Origin: Mycoemilia scoparia
Lineage: Eukaryota > Kickxellomycota > Kickxellomycetes > Kickxellales > Kickxellaceae
Direction of reading: 5' to 3'
DNA: 64,000 bases
NCBI GenBank assembly: GCA_027575805.1
Contig: JANBPU010000031.1
Coordinates: 1 to 64,000 of the forward strand
Shown: piece by piece, positions 45,559 to 59,246 of the stretch
Position numbering within the stretch: position 1 is the stretch's first letter
How the letters are laid out: each line of letters starts with the position of its first letter
Program-made: the position numbers and the translations under genes
The notes under the pieces: model-generated
The model's database searches: none
Told to the model about the DNA's origin: nothing
What the model saw: the letters and a program-made list of their open reading frames with translations, nothing else

Positions 45559-47563
45559 ATATGGCTAGTTTTCTATCAAAAAGAAACATACAGATGCCCT
45601 CATACATTCTCTGCAAACCAGCCTGTAAGCTATGCATTTTAGCTGGAGTTTCAGTGGTGATTGGCTGATATCCAAGGGGATATCCCAGTATCCTTCTAGA
45701 GGAGACTGACTCTGTCATATATATATATACGAGCTTTGATCTTTTGCAGAAAAGAGCATGCTGCGAGCAGCGTGTCTTATATCCCTTATATCACCAGCAA
45801 CAACATTCAACAAAATTTGGCCATTACATGTTCTCAATAGAAATCTCGAAAAAAAAATACTCAAGAACACAAGTGGTTATGCTTGCACAAGGATTCCTAT
45901 TTCTGGCATCAGATGCGGCTCGCATTTGCTTACTTACAAGGGCCACTTCCGTTACATATACAAGTTTATTAGGTTATGCAGCCTAATATTGGCTTGTGTT
46001 GTTGTGGGGGCTGTAAAACTATCAGCTGCGATGTTGGTGCCAAATACATGCTCACAGTAGACATCTGCATGCCTTTGTGTTAGTATTTATTTTACTAATT
46101 TTCTTGGCTTGCACCTCTTTCTGCTCCACATAACCCGGCACAAACTCTACCTTTATTTTTATCTTTTCACCTTAATTTCAAACACTCTTTATTCTCTATT
46201 TTTGTCTTTTTTCTAATTTTATTCGTAGCCAGTCCGCTCCCGTGTTTGCAATCGACTCGCCAACCGACGACCGATTGACTACTTCTCTGTCAGCCCCAAA
46301 TATTCCCCATCATACTTGGTGAGTTCCATTTACGGTTATTCCAAATCTCTTTTGGTGGTAGTTATCAGCGACTACTCCCGTTCCCCCGCCCATATGTAAA
46401 TGTGTGCATGTCCCTTGCCTCGTGATAAGGGGCCTTTTCACTCTCTATCTATACCAGACCACATCTGGTAGGAGTGGTGATCTTCAGCACTAACACAAAC
46501 GGGGTGAATGGAGAGACACAGACCCACACAGATTATTATGACTCCTGCCTATTCCTCTCATATACATGATGTACACCTCTGCTACAAGAGATGCCTGTGA
46601 TGGTGGTGGCCTTTGAGTCCTGCCCTATAACGCATACATATACGCACGCATACGTCGTTCTGGCATATAATGGCACTGTTTGTATGCGTTATTATATGCC
46701 CTCGCGTGTTCCTGGGCCAATGCCCATATAACCCATGTTTGCCTGACCTTTCCACCACTCCACTTATTCGCCTCCTTAACCATAATTCTCCTGGCATAGA
46801 GAAATAGCGAAAAAGAAAGGGTCTTGGCATATTCCTCCCTTTTCTGGCTATTTGCAACTTTTATTTAGTATTCTTTAGCTCGTTTGCTCCCCTTCTTTCT
46901 ATCTAGCGGGAACCAAATTCAACCTTATAAAGACACGTGGGTACGTACGTAACCACCTTACTTAAGCTCCTGGGTTCATATTCCCTCACCCACTTTCCTG
47001 CCCAAGAGAAATGGAATGTTTGTGTGCTATCATATGGTTTGAGGCGACTCTGTCTCTCTAGATATCATCTCTAGTAGAGAGATTCCAAGGGCTCTGCTGG
47101 TGGTCTTTGCTGTGCCCATACATATAGATGGTATTGGACAAGCCAGTTAGTTGTACTCTTCTCACGCATCGTTTTGCGTTGTATGCGTACACACCACACC
47201 TCTTTGGGAATAATGCCCTTAGTCACCTTCTTTTTTTCTCTCTCCCTCCTTCAGTCACACAATCACAGTCTCAACCTCTCACCGTCATCAACTATCCAGC
47301 CTATTATAATCATACATGTGTTGGGTTCCTTCAAAATGCTTTGCCAAGATTGTGTGCTTTGACTGTGCTGTTGTTATAACCACTAGATTATTAAATGTGA
47401 TTGTGCTAATATAATCTCTGTTTCCTTTTAATAGACCTCTCTACGGACCATCCTGCTTTTGCCTATCTTTGTGCCTCTTTCTTATTTCTCTTATTTCTAT
47501 TGCCCTCTCAAATTACTTTCACTTTTGCTGTCTGGGTATAAATTTCTCCACTTAAAACATAAA

Positions 47564-50500
47564 ATGCAGTCTGGACGGTTTCCCTGTATTCGTATACCCT
47601 TGAAGCAGTGTGAGCCTGTTGACTGGGTCGCACCACTCCAGCACTACATAAAGAATACGTATCAGGACGACCCCAGGCGCCATTTTGATAGTATAGCTGC
47701 TTTCAACCGCATGCGGCAAGAAGTCCTGGATGCCCAGCCCAACACCAACGGAAGAGACTTAATCTATCAGTACTATATCCAGCTCGACCATCTAGAGCAC
47801 CGGCTAATACAGCACTATCCGCCGCCACAGCTTGAGTTTGTCTGGAAGGATGCCTTTGACTTTCAGCAAAAGACCCAATCCTCCTTGGCTTTTGAAAAAG
47901 CTGGTATAATGTATAATCTTGCCGCAGTGCTTGGTATGTACGGTGCCGAGGTACTTACAAACTCTCAGGTGCACCAGCAGAGTCTGAACCAGTCCCCTTC
48001 AAAGATCGCCTCTGCTGCATCTTCCACAGACATAAAATACAATGATGTGGTCAACCAGGCTTATTACCACTTCCAGTGTGCTGCTATGCAGTTCAAGCTG
48101 ATTGCGGAAACATTCCAACACGCGCCTTCGTTTGATCTGCGTCCTGAAACCAATAATGCCCTTTGCCAGGCCATGTTGGCTCAGGCACATGAATGTGTAT
48201 ATATTCAAACCATGTCCCAAAAGATGCGCAGCTCGAATGTGGCTAAAGTCGTGAACCAGGTTGCCCGGGCCTACGAAAAATTGGTTGAATTACTCGAGCA
48301 GCTTGAAGGGCCTGTCCCACTCGGATGGAAACTACTAGCCAAGACCAAGAACAAGTATTACTTGGCCCTTGCACAGCTTAATGCTGCCGATGCTAGTACG
48401 GCCAAGAAGAAGCATGGCGAAGCTGTGACCCGATATACCTTAGCTGCCCAGCATATCGAGCAGGCTATCAAGACAGCAAAGAGCTTCACTGCTGGTATTT
48501 TCTCCACAGAAAATCCTGTCGAGAGCTTTTATCCAAATGAGCCTCGTGAGCTTGTAGATGCTTGCAACACACTTTCCTCCAAGATCAAGACAGCACGCGA
48601 AGAGGCATCAAAGGACAATGATCTGGTATACCATCAGGATGAACCCAAGATCGAGGACCTTGATCCCATTAACCCCCCTGGCGACAAACACGGCGTAACT
48701 GAGCCAAAGGACATGGGTATGCTGTACATACGCGATGAGCCCGAATTCTTGCACAGAAATCTGTTCAAGAACCTCATTCCTCTTGAAGTGCACCAGCACA
48801 TCAGTATGTACACTGAAGAAAAGGCCAAGCTGCTTCGCGGTGAAGTAGAAAAGTCACAATTCTCAGATTCAGAACTGGAAGAAATGTTGGGCTTTATGCA
48901 GGTCCCCAGCTGCCTTCGCAAATTTGAAGAAACTTTGTCTAACCAAGACCCAACGCATCCCAACGCATCGCTGCCGCCCCGAGAAAGGATGGTAAACGAA
49001 CTGTCGGAGCCAGGAATAAGTTTGTCCAAGGCTGCTGTTGAGATCCAAGAGCGTGAACATAATTACAGCTTAAAATCACATATTGAGAAGCTCGATCAAG
49101 CGCGTAACCGGGCAGTTATGGACCTGAACAACATTGGTGATATGCTGGATAATGAGCAGCTTGAAAGTGATCGGTTAGCTGACACTCACAAAGATAATTC
49201 TGGGTTCTCGTTGTATCCATCGAGCACAGTTAATGTTGAGTACAGAAACACATTACAGTCCTATAGGCAGAGTCTGGAAAAGGCAGTGAAATCTGACAAA
49301 GCTTTAAGAAATGCATTCACCAACTATGTTGAGCCTTACCTTGATGCCTTCAGGCAGGGTAAAGAAGGAGTACGAGGGGCATTGTCATACCATATAGCAA
49401 CCAACTTGGATAAGGAATCGTTAAAAGTCGAAAACTCTGAAACCTTGCTGGATGTTGACCAGGATCAGCCAATGGGTCTTGGCGGACACATTGATGCTGT
49501 AAAAGCCACATATAACAAGCTGCTACATTTGCGAGAAGAAAGACAAGCCTTGACAGCCGATTTCAAAAAGAAAGTACATGAGGACAAGGACGACGGGGTG
49601 ATTGACATGCTGATGAGAAGCGATCTTCGCGGACAACATCAAGAAGATAATCGTGAAAAGTTCTTTGCTCAACAGTTGGATAAATTTCAGCCATTTGTAC
49701 AGAGACTTCAGGGACTTCACAACAAGCAAGTCCAGCTGTGCAAACAGCTTACCTCGGAGTTCCGCAGTTTAATGGAGCTGGTTCCAGCCAAGAGCATTCA
49801 AAACCAATGGGCCACTGCTGAAAGCCAGAAGGAGCAGTTTGAAGAAACGTTGTTGTCTGCAGCATCCAAGTATGACGAGATCGCCAATAACGTAAACAGT
49901 GGAACCGAGTTTTATAGGAAGCTGAACGAAGGGACTATGGAACTCAACGCCAAAGTTAGGAGGTTCGTTGAGAGCCGTGCAATGGAGCGCAGTGCCGAAA
50001 TCAAGCGAGCTGAGGATAATAAATCGCTAATGGAACAGGCTGCTTTGAAGAAAAGGCTTGAGCAATATAACAGTACCAATATTGGCAATACTGGCACCGC
50101 TACAGCACAACCAAATGGGTTGCCTAACCCTCTGAATGCCGGCCAAAGAGCTCAAATGAACAATGCTGGTGGCTATACTGAGACTTATAGGAATACATCA
50201 CCACCGACCGGTTACTCTAGTGTTGGTGGCGGATATCCTCAACAACAGGTACCACCTCCACCTCCTCCCCCACACAATCCATCCTTTGATGGTACACACA
50301 GACAGCAGAATCGATACAGTGATATCAGCACTGGGCAGATGATTGATCAAATGGCCAGTATGCAGCTTGGAAGCGTTAACCAAGGTAATAGGACATCAGC
50401 ATCCTACACTGCAACTGCTCCCCCTCTTTATCCAACAGAGAGCAGTAGTAGTGGTGTGGCCGGTGCTTACAATCAGCAACCACCACCACCAAGATCATCA

Positions 50501-52489
50501 GACACTTTTTCTGGAAGATACCAAAATCCTGGTACACAGTATAGTTCTCAGCAACAACAACAGCAAAACAACTACACTGTTTACACTCAGGCTCAGACCT
50601 ACCAGCATCAGCCTCCTCTCTCTCAACAGGCTCATGTTGGGTATACTACAGGAACATCGCCCTATGCCAACACTTCTATGTTTGATCCTATGAGTTCTAA
50701 CATATCCCAGCCAATGTCAAATCCATCAGGCATCGCAATTCAAGCTGCCAATCCACCTCTCCTACCTCAACATCAGCAGCAACACCAACAGCCACCACCA
50801 CCACCACAGCAACAAGTGGGTTTGGTTCCATCATCTCCTTTGCAACAGCAGTCGAGCATGGTGACACCATATTCGTCATCCCCATATGTTCATGGTGTGA
50901 CAGCTTACCCAGCTCAAAAATCACCTGTGGACAACAGTGGACCAAGGGAATACGCAAGCTACTATGGACCTAATGCTGTATCATCTAACATCTCTCATCA
51001 GCAGCAACAACAGCAGCCTCAGAATGTTGGTTTGCCTCAAGTACAGCAGAACTATCGTAATTCTAGCATTGGGCATGTTGCTCCAACCGCAAACATCCTG
51101 TCGCCAACCCATGAGCAGACTTCATTCATTCAGCAACCCCCCGTAACTCAGCCTCCTAGCCAGTCTAATACTGGTTTGCAGCATGCTCAGCAGCCACCTT
51201 ACCAACCTCAGCAACACCAAAGGCAGCAGCAGTATACGCTCTCCCAGCCAGCAGTCTCCAACGTTTCTATGGGATATACGGCGCCTTATCAGGCACCCGC
51301 TCAGCAACATTCGACCTATTTTTCCTCAGGCCAGAGTGTTCCTCCGCCACCACCCGTTGGGCAGAGTCAACCTACTCAGTCACCGCCGTATGTTGACCAA
51401 CCAAATTTGGGCATGATCAGTAATATAGCAGCACCTCAAGCTCAGCCCCAGATCCAGCAACAAGGTAATGCTGGCTACGCTAGCCAACCACCTGCTCAAC
51501 CACAAACTTACCAATCATCTACGGTAAACCAGCAAGCAATTCCTGCCCAGCAATACCAGTATTCCCAGCAGCAACAGCAACAGCCTTCAGTAAATCACCA
51601 GAGACCACCAATGTCGCAGACCTACTCAGGCTCAGCAGTTGCACCAGATAACTCTTGGAATTCTCAAAGACCACCGCCACCACAACAGCAACAACAACAA
51701 CCACCACCACCAGCATATCCAAATCAACAACAACACAGACCATCTGTTGATTATACTGCAGCATCAAACAATGTATCAGGAAGTGGTAGTGGTTTGAACA
51801 TTCACAACAATACTGTCACCGGTTCAGGGTATCAAGCACAATCTCAACATCAACCCCAATACCAGGCACCACCAGTCCATCAGCAGCCACAACAGGGATA
51901 CCATGGGCATGCTCAAGTACAACAACCACAGGTTCAGATGACACATCAGCTCCAGGCTGGACCAGCAGTATCATCAAATCCCGGTCCAAGTGGCCCAATG
52001 CAGTATGGAAATAGGAACTCGTATGTTGCTGCTCCACAACAACCTCAGCAAAATGCGCACCAGTCACCTTCTTATCAACCAAATCGCCATCACCCACAAC
52101 AACAGCAGCAGCAACAACAACAAGTTCCGCCACCACCACCACCACCACCACCTCATCCTGTACAATCTCAGGGTAGCTACCAACCACAGCCACATCCACA
52201 ACAGCAGCAATATTATCAGCAAGGAAGTGCTGTGCCAGGGCATTCTTATCAGCAGCCAGCGAGCGGTCATTATCAGGCCCCGCCACCACCACCACCTCAA
52301 CAACAAGATTCGCAACAGCCCATGCAGCAGGCTGGACAGATGTACAGCGGAGGCACGCAAGGCCAATATTACCAATACCAACCTCAACAACAGCAGCAGT
52401 TCCCACCCCCTCACCTCCAACAGGGTGGAACTCCAAATGCAGGAATTGGCCAACCTCCACAACAGCAGCCAGGCTCTCTCATGGATTAA
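47564..52489 (+). CDS. BRO1: Bro1/ALIX-family ESCRT-associated protein with very long P/Q-rich tail
   Basis: The ATG at 47564 (MQSGRFPCIRIPLKQCEPVD) is preferred. The frame is open further upstream but without an ATG that fits the family. An N-terminal BRO1 domain spans about residues 5-385 (IQLDHLEHRLIQHYPPPQLE, FVWKDAFDFQQKTQSSLAFE, KAGIMYNLAAVLG). A V-shaped coiled-coil domain follows to about 830 (RDEPEFLHRNLFKNLIPLEV, EKFFAQQLDKFQPFVQRLQ). Residues 830-1641 are almost entirely Pro, Gln, Tyr, Ser and Gly with many PPPPP and polyQ runs. Bro1/ALIX proteins bind Snf7/CHMP4 and recruit ubiquitin proteases or cargo at multivesicular endosomes, and Rim20/PalA paralogues act in ambient-pH signalling. 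Which paralogue this is cannot be settled. It is roughly twice the usual fungal length because of the tail. Confidence 0.88.
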   Translation: MQSGRFPCIRIPLKQCEPVDWVAPLQHYIKNTYQDDPRRHFDSIAAFNRMRQEVLDAQPNTNGRDLIYQYYIQLDHLEHRLIQHYPPPQLEFVWKDAFDFQQKTQSSLAFEKAGIMYNLAAVLGMYGAEVLTNSQVHQQSLNQSPSKIASAASSTDIKYNDVVNQAYYHFQCAAMQFKLIAETFQHAPSFDLRPETNNALCQAMLAQAHECVYIQTMSQKMRSSNVAKVVNQVARAYEKLVELLEQLEGPVPLGWKLLAKTKNKYYLALAQLNAADASTAKKKHGEAVTRYTLAAQHIEQAIKTAKSFTAGIFSTENPVESFYPNEPRELVDACNTLSSKIKTAREEASKDNDLVYHQDEPKIEDLDPINPPGDKHGVTEPKDMGMLYIRDEPEFLHRNLFKNLIPLEVHQHISMYTEEKAKLLRGEVEKSQFSDSELEEMLGFMQVPSCLRKFEETLSNQDPTHPNASLPPRERMVNELSEPGISLSKAAVEIQEREHNYSLKSHIEKLDQARNRAVMDLNNIGDMLDNEQLESDRLADTHKDNSGFSLYPSSTVNVEYRNTLQSYRQSLEKAVKSDKALRNAFTNYVEPYLDAFRQGKEGVRGALSYHIATNLDKESLKVENSETLLDVDQDQPMGLGGHIDAVKATYNKLLHLREERQALTADFKKKVHEDKDDGVIDMLMRSDLRGQHQEDNREKFFAQQLDKFQPFVQRLQGLHNKQVQLCKQLTSEFRSLMELVPAKSIQNQWATAESQKEQFEETLLSAASKYDEIANNVNSGTEFYRKLNEGTMELNAKVRRFVESRAMERSAEIKRAEDNKSLMEQAALKKRLEQYNSTNIGNTGTATAQPNGLPNPLNAGQRAQMNNAGGYTETYRNTSPPTGYSSVGGGYPQQQVPPPPPPPHNPSFDGTHRQQNRYSDISTGQMIDQMASMQLGSVNQGNRTSASYTATAPPLYPTESSSSGVAGAYNQQPPPPRSSDTFSGRYQNPGTQYSSQQQQQQNNYTVYTQAQTYQHQPPLSQQAHVGYTTGTSPYANTSMFDPMSSNISQPMSNPSGIAIQAANPPLLPQHQQQHQQPPPPPQQQVGLVPSSPLQQQSSMVTPYSSSPYVHGVTAYPAQKSPVDNSGPREYASYYGPNAVSSNISHQQQQQQPQNVGLPQVQQNYRNSSIGHVAPTANILSPTHEQTSFIQQPPVTQPPSQSNTGLQHAQQPPYQPQQHQRQQQYTLSQPAVSNVSMGYTAPYQAPAQQHSTYFSSGQSVPPPPPVGQSQPTQSPPYVDQPNLGMISNIAAPQAQPQIQQQGNAGYASQPPAQPQTYQSSTVNQQAIPAQQYQYSQQQQQQPSVNHQRPPMSQTYSGSAVAPDNSWNSQRPPPPQQQQQQPPPPAYPNQQQHRPSVDYTAASNNVSGSGSGLNIHNNTVTGSGYQAQSQHQPQYQAPPVHQQPQQGYHGHAQVQQPQVQMTHQLQAGPAVSSNPGPSGPMQYGNRNSYVAAPQQPQQNAHQSPSYQPNRHHPQQQQQQQQQVPPPPPPPPPHPVQSQGSYQPQPHPQQQQYYQQGSAVPGHSYQQPASGHYQAPPPPPPQQQDSQQPMQQAGQMYSGGTQGQYYQYQPQQQQQFPPPHLQQGGTPNAGIGQPPQQQPGSLMD

Positions 52490-55316
<2,827 letters not shown>

Positions 55317-55592
55317 ATTTTGATGCAAGTGTATATGTTTTCTCTTTGTTTCCTCAACGCCGCACTATACTTTTTTGTTGTTGAAATTTACCTTGGTAAA
55401 TAATAGTGATATATGTTTTGAATTTTTTATTGATATTGTTATAAAATCGCGTCGAGCTTGCTACAATAAACAGTGTTCTCGTACTATATGATGTACAGGG
55501 TGTGGGCCACAGTTGCAATTGTGTTGAAACATTAGGCTTTTAAAAGTACAAGTGAGACTTTGATGGATATATATATATACAGTTTTATTTGC

Positions 55593-56720
55593 TCAAAGGC
55601 TTTTTACTGTGAAAAAGAAAGTCATAGAAAGTATAGCAATCCAGACTAGCATGAATAACCAGAACAACATTGCAAACAACTTGCTATGCTCGTCAATAAG
55701 GAATTTTGGAATTGTAGTTCCACCTGGTCTTCCATATCCACCACCATTGCCACCACGTTGCAATGCCATTGCTTCTGATTCTTGACTGTTGCTTTTTTTC
55801 CGTCTTTTGAATATGGTTTTCATGCAATTAAATGACCTACCATTAGGAGAATTCGGATCATCTATGCTTCTTTCGCTTTTACGATGGAGCTTTCTCCATT
55901 TTTTAGTTAAAAAATTTCTGGTATTTCTCCCTTCATTAACCCCTGAAGATCCATGAGCACTTCTGCCAGAATTAATACTGGGTGATTGATGTACTTCAGG
56001 TACATGAACAGAAGTATGGTCAGGGGATATGGAACCAGTTGCGTCATTAGATCCATTCCTGGCTTTAATCCCCTGAATTCCTTCACTTTCAGGAATATCT
56101 GCATTACCACTATTACCTACTTTCTTTCGAGCGACTTTTATAACTTCAACTGGCAGTGGCGACTTTTGGTCAACAATTTCCACTCTTCTCCTTGCCTGCT
56201 CAGCTAGGGTACTAGCGTCCTTCATCTTGATAAAAGGGTTATTGTCATCACCAGAATTGTTTTCATTGATTTCATCTATGATTTGATTAATTAGCGGGCC
56301 TTCACCCAATTTCCTCCCCGAATAATCTTTGCGCGTGATTGCGAACTGCTTTAACCTATCATCTTGATTCATTCTTTGGTTATAAAACCGCAAAAATAAG
56401 GAGTTACCTTCGTGAACTTCATCACTACCGTCATTTTCGAGGTCCTCTTTGCTTGTACCAAAAAACGAGAAACCAAGATCGTCATGTCCAGTTGCTGCTA
56501 AAAGTGAAAACACAGACATAAACGGGTAAACATTCTGTGTATATGTATTCATATGCCAATATTGATAACAAAGGAAGGTAATGTTTATTCACTTACTGTG
56601 ATTACCAGAATTTCCAGATGATGAGTTGTTATTTGGCTCACTGTTTCCAGTCTCGGCTGAATTTCCATCTAATTCTTTTTCATCATCTTTTCCTTTTCCC
56701 TTGCTATCTTCATTTGGCAT
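55593..56720 (-). CDS. tail-anchored membrane protein of unknown function
   Basis: Two exons (56720-56597 and 56497-55593) join in frame to 342 residues. The N-terminal 300 residues are hydrophilic, Ser/Asn/Asp-rich and probably disordered, with a basic cluster (NFLTKKWRKLHRKSERS and IFKRRKKSN) and a Gly-rich patch (RGGNGGGYGRPGG). The only membrane segment lies at the extreme C-terminus (LFAMLFWLFMLVWIAILSMT, then FFFTVKSL), which makes this a candidate tail-anchored protein facing the cytosol. Possible locations are the ER, mitochondrial outer membrane or peroxisome; the very short lumenal tail does not discriminate. I recognise no family. A MITE copy lies about 650 bp upstream of the start. 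Confidence 0.62.
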
Positions 56721-57904
56721 TTGAAAAAATGGTAGTTTGGAAATACTAATGTGAGTATATTGTTATCACCAATTGGGTATAGTTTCTCTACAATTGATTG
56801 AGCTAGTCTATCGCTAATATTATTGCAGAAAAGCGTATCGTGCTAAAGAGAAAAATGCCGATATCTATAGTTATTTGAATAAAGTTTTAAAAATAAAAGG
56901 GCCAATTTTAAAGGTTTTTAGAAAAGTTGGAATTCTTGCAGCAGAAGAGGCTATATAAATATATTTGTCTGGCTGTTTAGATGGCAAAGTTATGCGCGAT
57001 AATTGCTTTATAGAATACATGTACAATTGGCAAATCCTTGCGTAATATACAGGCAAAGAGCAAAAGTACAACATCAACATCTGTGGCATCACAAGTAGTT
57101 ATAGACAAAGTGCTAATGAATATGTTGAAACAGCATAATTTCTATCAAAAGAGGTCTGAAAGTATTATATCTAACCATCCGAATTATAATTATCATAGCG
57201 TGCTGCTTGATATTGATCTGTCATATCATTCCTCATCATAATAATCATGGTATTATAAATTATTAAATTTTGAAAACCCTGTCTCTGGTTTGATTTTAGC
57301 ATTATACACTGTCATTCTGCCGTAATGTATTGAACCCAACTGCAAACATAGTAGCCACTGAATTAAGCAATGTGGGTAATAATTTTTAAAGGGTGAAAGT
57401 TCACTAGTAAAGCTGGACATCCATTTGGCTGTGATTGCCCCTATAATCATTCACCCTTCAAAAATTATGATACATACATATATGTGTATTTATTTTTTTT
57501 ATAGATTTTGGTTTTTAAATTATAATGTACAACAGATGAACCATTTACTGGCATTGTGAGGACCAAAACTTTTATTAAATATTGCTTATAATGATAAGGA
57601 AAAAAGAATCAGGGGATTCTCAAAAATAATGCTATGAGTATTTACATGTTAGAGAAGTTTATATAATATTGGGTAAACCAAGGTTTGCTTTTAAAGTACA
57701 TGGTCGACTTCCATATAATGTTGTAATTTTTGTAATGACAGGCAGTAGTTTAGCATTTTAAAGGTAGACTTTAGTCATTTGTAATGTAATAATAATAACC
57801 TAGGAGTTTTTGGTAATGTACCAGCCAAGTCTCGTTTTATAATAATGTAAAGAAACACTCCAATCAGGCTGTGTGGAAACTTTAGATAAGATAGAATTCT
57901 TGGC
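56721..57904. other. intergenic region with a MITE
   Basis: This AT-rich stretch separates the tail-anchored protein gene from the 48-residue gene. It contains MITE copy j (57374-57473) and nothing else recognisable. Confidence 0.45.
57374..57473 (+). mobile_element. MITE copy j
   Basis: Termini are GGGTAATAATTTTTAAAGGG and ACCCTTCAAAAATTATGATAC. The interior CATTTGGCTGTGATTGCCCC is near consensus. Flanks are ATGT and ATAC, so the target duplication is blurred. Confidence 0.88.
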
Positions 57905-58051
57905 TTAATTCTTAAAGTGATAGAAGGTCAAACTTATAGCAGCGATTTGAATACCCATGCAAATTAAAATGAAAAGTACGGAAAAGGTTTTTATGACCCC
58001 GGACTCGATATAATCTGGTTCTGAACCACGTCTCCTTCTATCATCATCCAT
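57905..58051 (-). CDS. 48-residue single-pass membrane protein
   Basis: This short frame reads MDDDRRRRGSEPDYIESG, then VIKTFSVLFILICMGIQIAA and ISLTFYHFKN. It has a hydrophilic Arg-rich head and one hydrophobic helix of about 24 residues ending in a short basic tail. The layout (charged N-terminus, single helix, short tail) resembles small accessory subunits of membrane complexes such as oligosaccharyltransferase, TOM or SERP/RAMP4-like proteins, but I cannot match a family. The frame has no intron, begins at the first ATG of its reading frame and is well-composed, which argues against chance. Without homology evidence it remains tentative. Confidence 0.5.
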   Translation of the reverse strand: MDDDRRRRGSEPDYIESGVIKTFSVLFILICMGIQIAAISLTFYHFKN

Positions 58052-58655
58052 TTTTTCGCTCCTTTGTAAGCTTTGTTAATAGTATACTTAATATGTATAT
58101 TTATGGGACTCTAAAGTGATGTTCCTGGTTGTTATATAGAAATAAAATTTGAGTACATAGAAGAAAGCAAAAGTAGTTTGGGCACCTCATAAAAAGTAAG
58201 GCACATTTATTTATACATTATACAGAGTCTAAGTGGTGCTCCATTAAACTATACATACATATTTACCAAACATTAGAATCAAAATTACAATCATCAGGTC
58301 TTTTGGCTTTATCATCATGCATGTGTATATCTAAAGGGAGGCCCAAGAAATCAGTAAAATCATATTTATCGTACGTATAAGTGGTTATTCTAGTATTTCT
58401 GTAGCAACACTATAATGAGTATAGTGCCATATATGTTGGAAATTACTTTATAAGTAAAAATAAAATGGCTATTCATTGATTTGTACTGGGATTCCTGCCA
58501 CTAAATATAATAGCATACCACTCAATTTAACATTCACAATATGGAGCACCTTTTGCATAACATACAGTGCAAAAACATGTGTAAATAGCAATTGAAACTG
58601 CAAACCATGCGTTTCCAGGAATAAAGATATCTACTTTAAGTTATTTATTAAGAAC
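58052..58655. other. intergenic region
   Basis: These 600 bp lie upstream of the 48-residue gene. A hydrophobic open stretch on the minus strand (about 58535-58640) lacks a start codon. I see no other feature. Confidence 0.4.
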
Positions 58656-59246
58656 CTAAAAGTTGATAGAATATACCCCTAATAAAGTGGCCAAAAAAGT
58701 GATAAACATGGACCCAAATTGACTAATGGATTTTGCTCCACTGATCTGGCTATCAACAAGTGTTATGTTAGAAAGACGGGCAGGAACAAAAATCCACAGC
58801 TCATAGGTCTTGTTTGAGATTGTGAATCGAGATATTTTATCCGGGCTCTCGAAAACCAAGCTCTTAGAGCTCTGAATACAGTCAATCCACTCTCTGTTGT
58901 CTTGAACCGTGATTAAGTTCATAGCACTCCAGGAAAGGGATATTTTGTCTCCTTCCAAGGCATACTGTATAATATCACCATCAGATGTCTGAATGTAGTC
59001 TCTATAAGCTTTGCGTTCTTTGATATCAACTGCAAATGGATATCTAGCATCATCAAGTGTCATCCCTTCAGGGAATTTGTCTGTAGTAAACAGTTGGCTT
59101 GATGGTCGATTGTACGAGCTATAATGGCGTACAGTTCCATCTGGACAATTCAATTCTGCCAAGGCGGATTGGATATACGAAAGTGAAGCAAAAGTGGTTA
59201 GAACCAACATTAAGGTTCTAACAACGGGATTCTTCAAAAACATCAT
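58656..59246 (-). CDS. putative secreted GPI-anchored protein
   Basis: The 197-codon frame starts at the tandem ATGs at 59246/59243. The frame remains open further upstream, but the ATG chosen here gives a clean signal peptide (FLKNPVVRTLMLVLTTFASL, then SYIQSALAE). The mature region has two or three cysteines (LNCPDGTV, WIDCIQSS) and a beta-rich pattern with an N-glycosylation site (ISNKTYELW). The C-terminus ends in a hydrophobic stretch (FGSMFITFLATLLGVYSINF) preceded by small residues (SQISGAKS), the usual GPI-attachment layout. A plasma-membrane or cell-wall protein is inferred. I recognise no family. An alternative splice near the end could replace the last few residues. Confidence 0.6.
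   Translation of the reverse strand: MMFLKNPVVRTLMLVLTTFASLSYIQSALAELNCPDGTVRHYSSYNRPSSQLFTTDKFPEGMTLDDARYPFAVDIKERKAYRDYIQTSDGDIIQYALEGDKISLSWSAMNLITVQDNREWIDCIQSSKSLVFESPDKISRFTISNKTYELWIFVPARLSNITLVDSQISGAKSISQFGSMFITFLATLLGVYSINF

Larger units (their letters stand above)
43449..47563. other. gene desert with MITE cluster and probable BRO1 leader
   Basis: These 4.1 kb have no supported coding gene. The first 2.1 kb hold five MITE-family copies (43493-45558). The last 1.5 kb are unusually C/T-rich and may form the promoter and spliced 5' leader of the BRO1-like gene: an exon-like stretch about 46230-46318 ends in a GTGAGT donor, and an ATAG acceptor lies near 47435. Frames here are short and unrecognised. 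Confidence 0.5.

Noticed and set aside
43449..47563. Numerous 60-100 codon frames in the gene desert
   Set aside because: They overlap MITE copies or low-complexity C/T-rich sequence and show no motifs or consistent exon structure.
51816..52460. Long antisense frames opposite the BRO1 tail
   Set aside because: They are Val/Ala/Trp-rich mirror images of CAG/CAA/CCA codon runs, which avoid stops on the other strand. They are shadows, not genes.
58535..58640. Minus-strand open stretch reading GNAWFAVSIAIYTCFCTV
   Set aside because: It looks hydrophobic and protein-like but has no start codon and no in-phase splice from the gene upstream; possibly chance or part of an unmodelled alternative exon.
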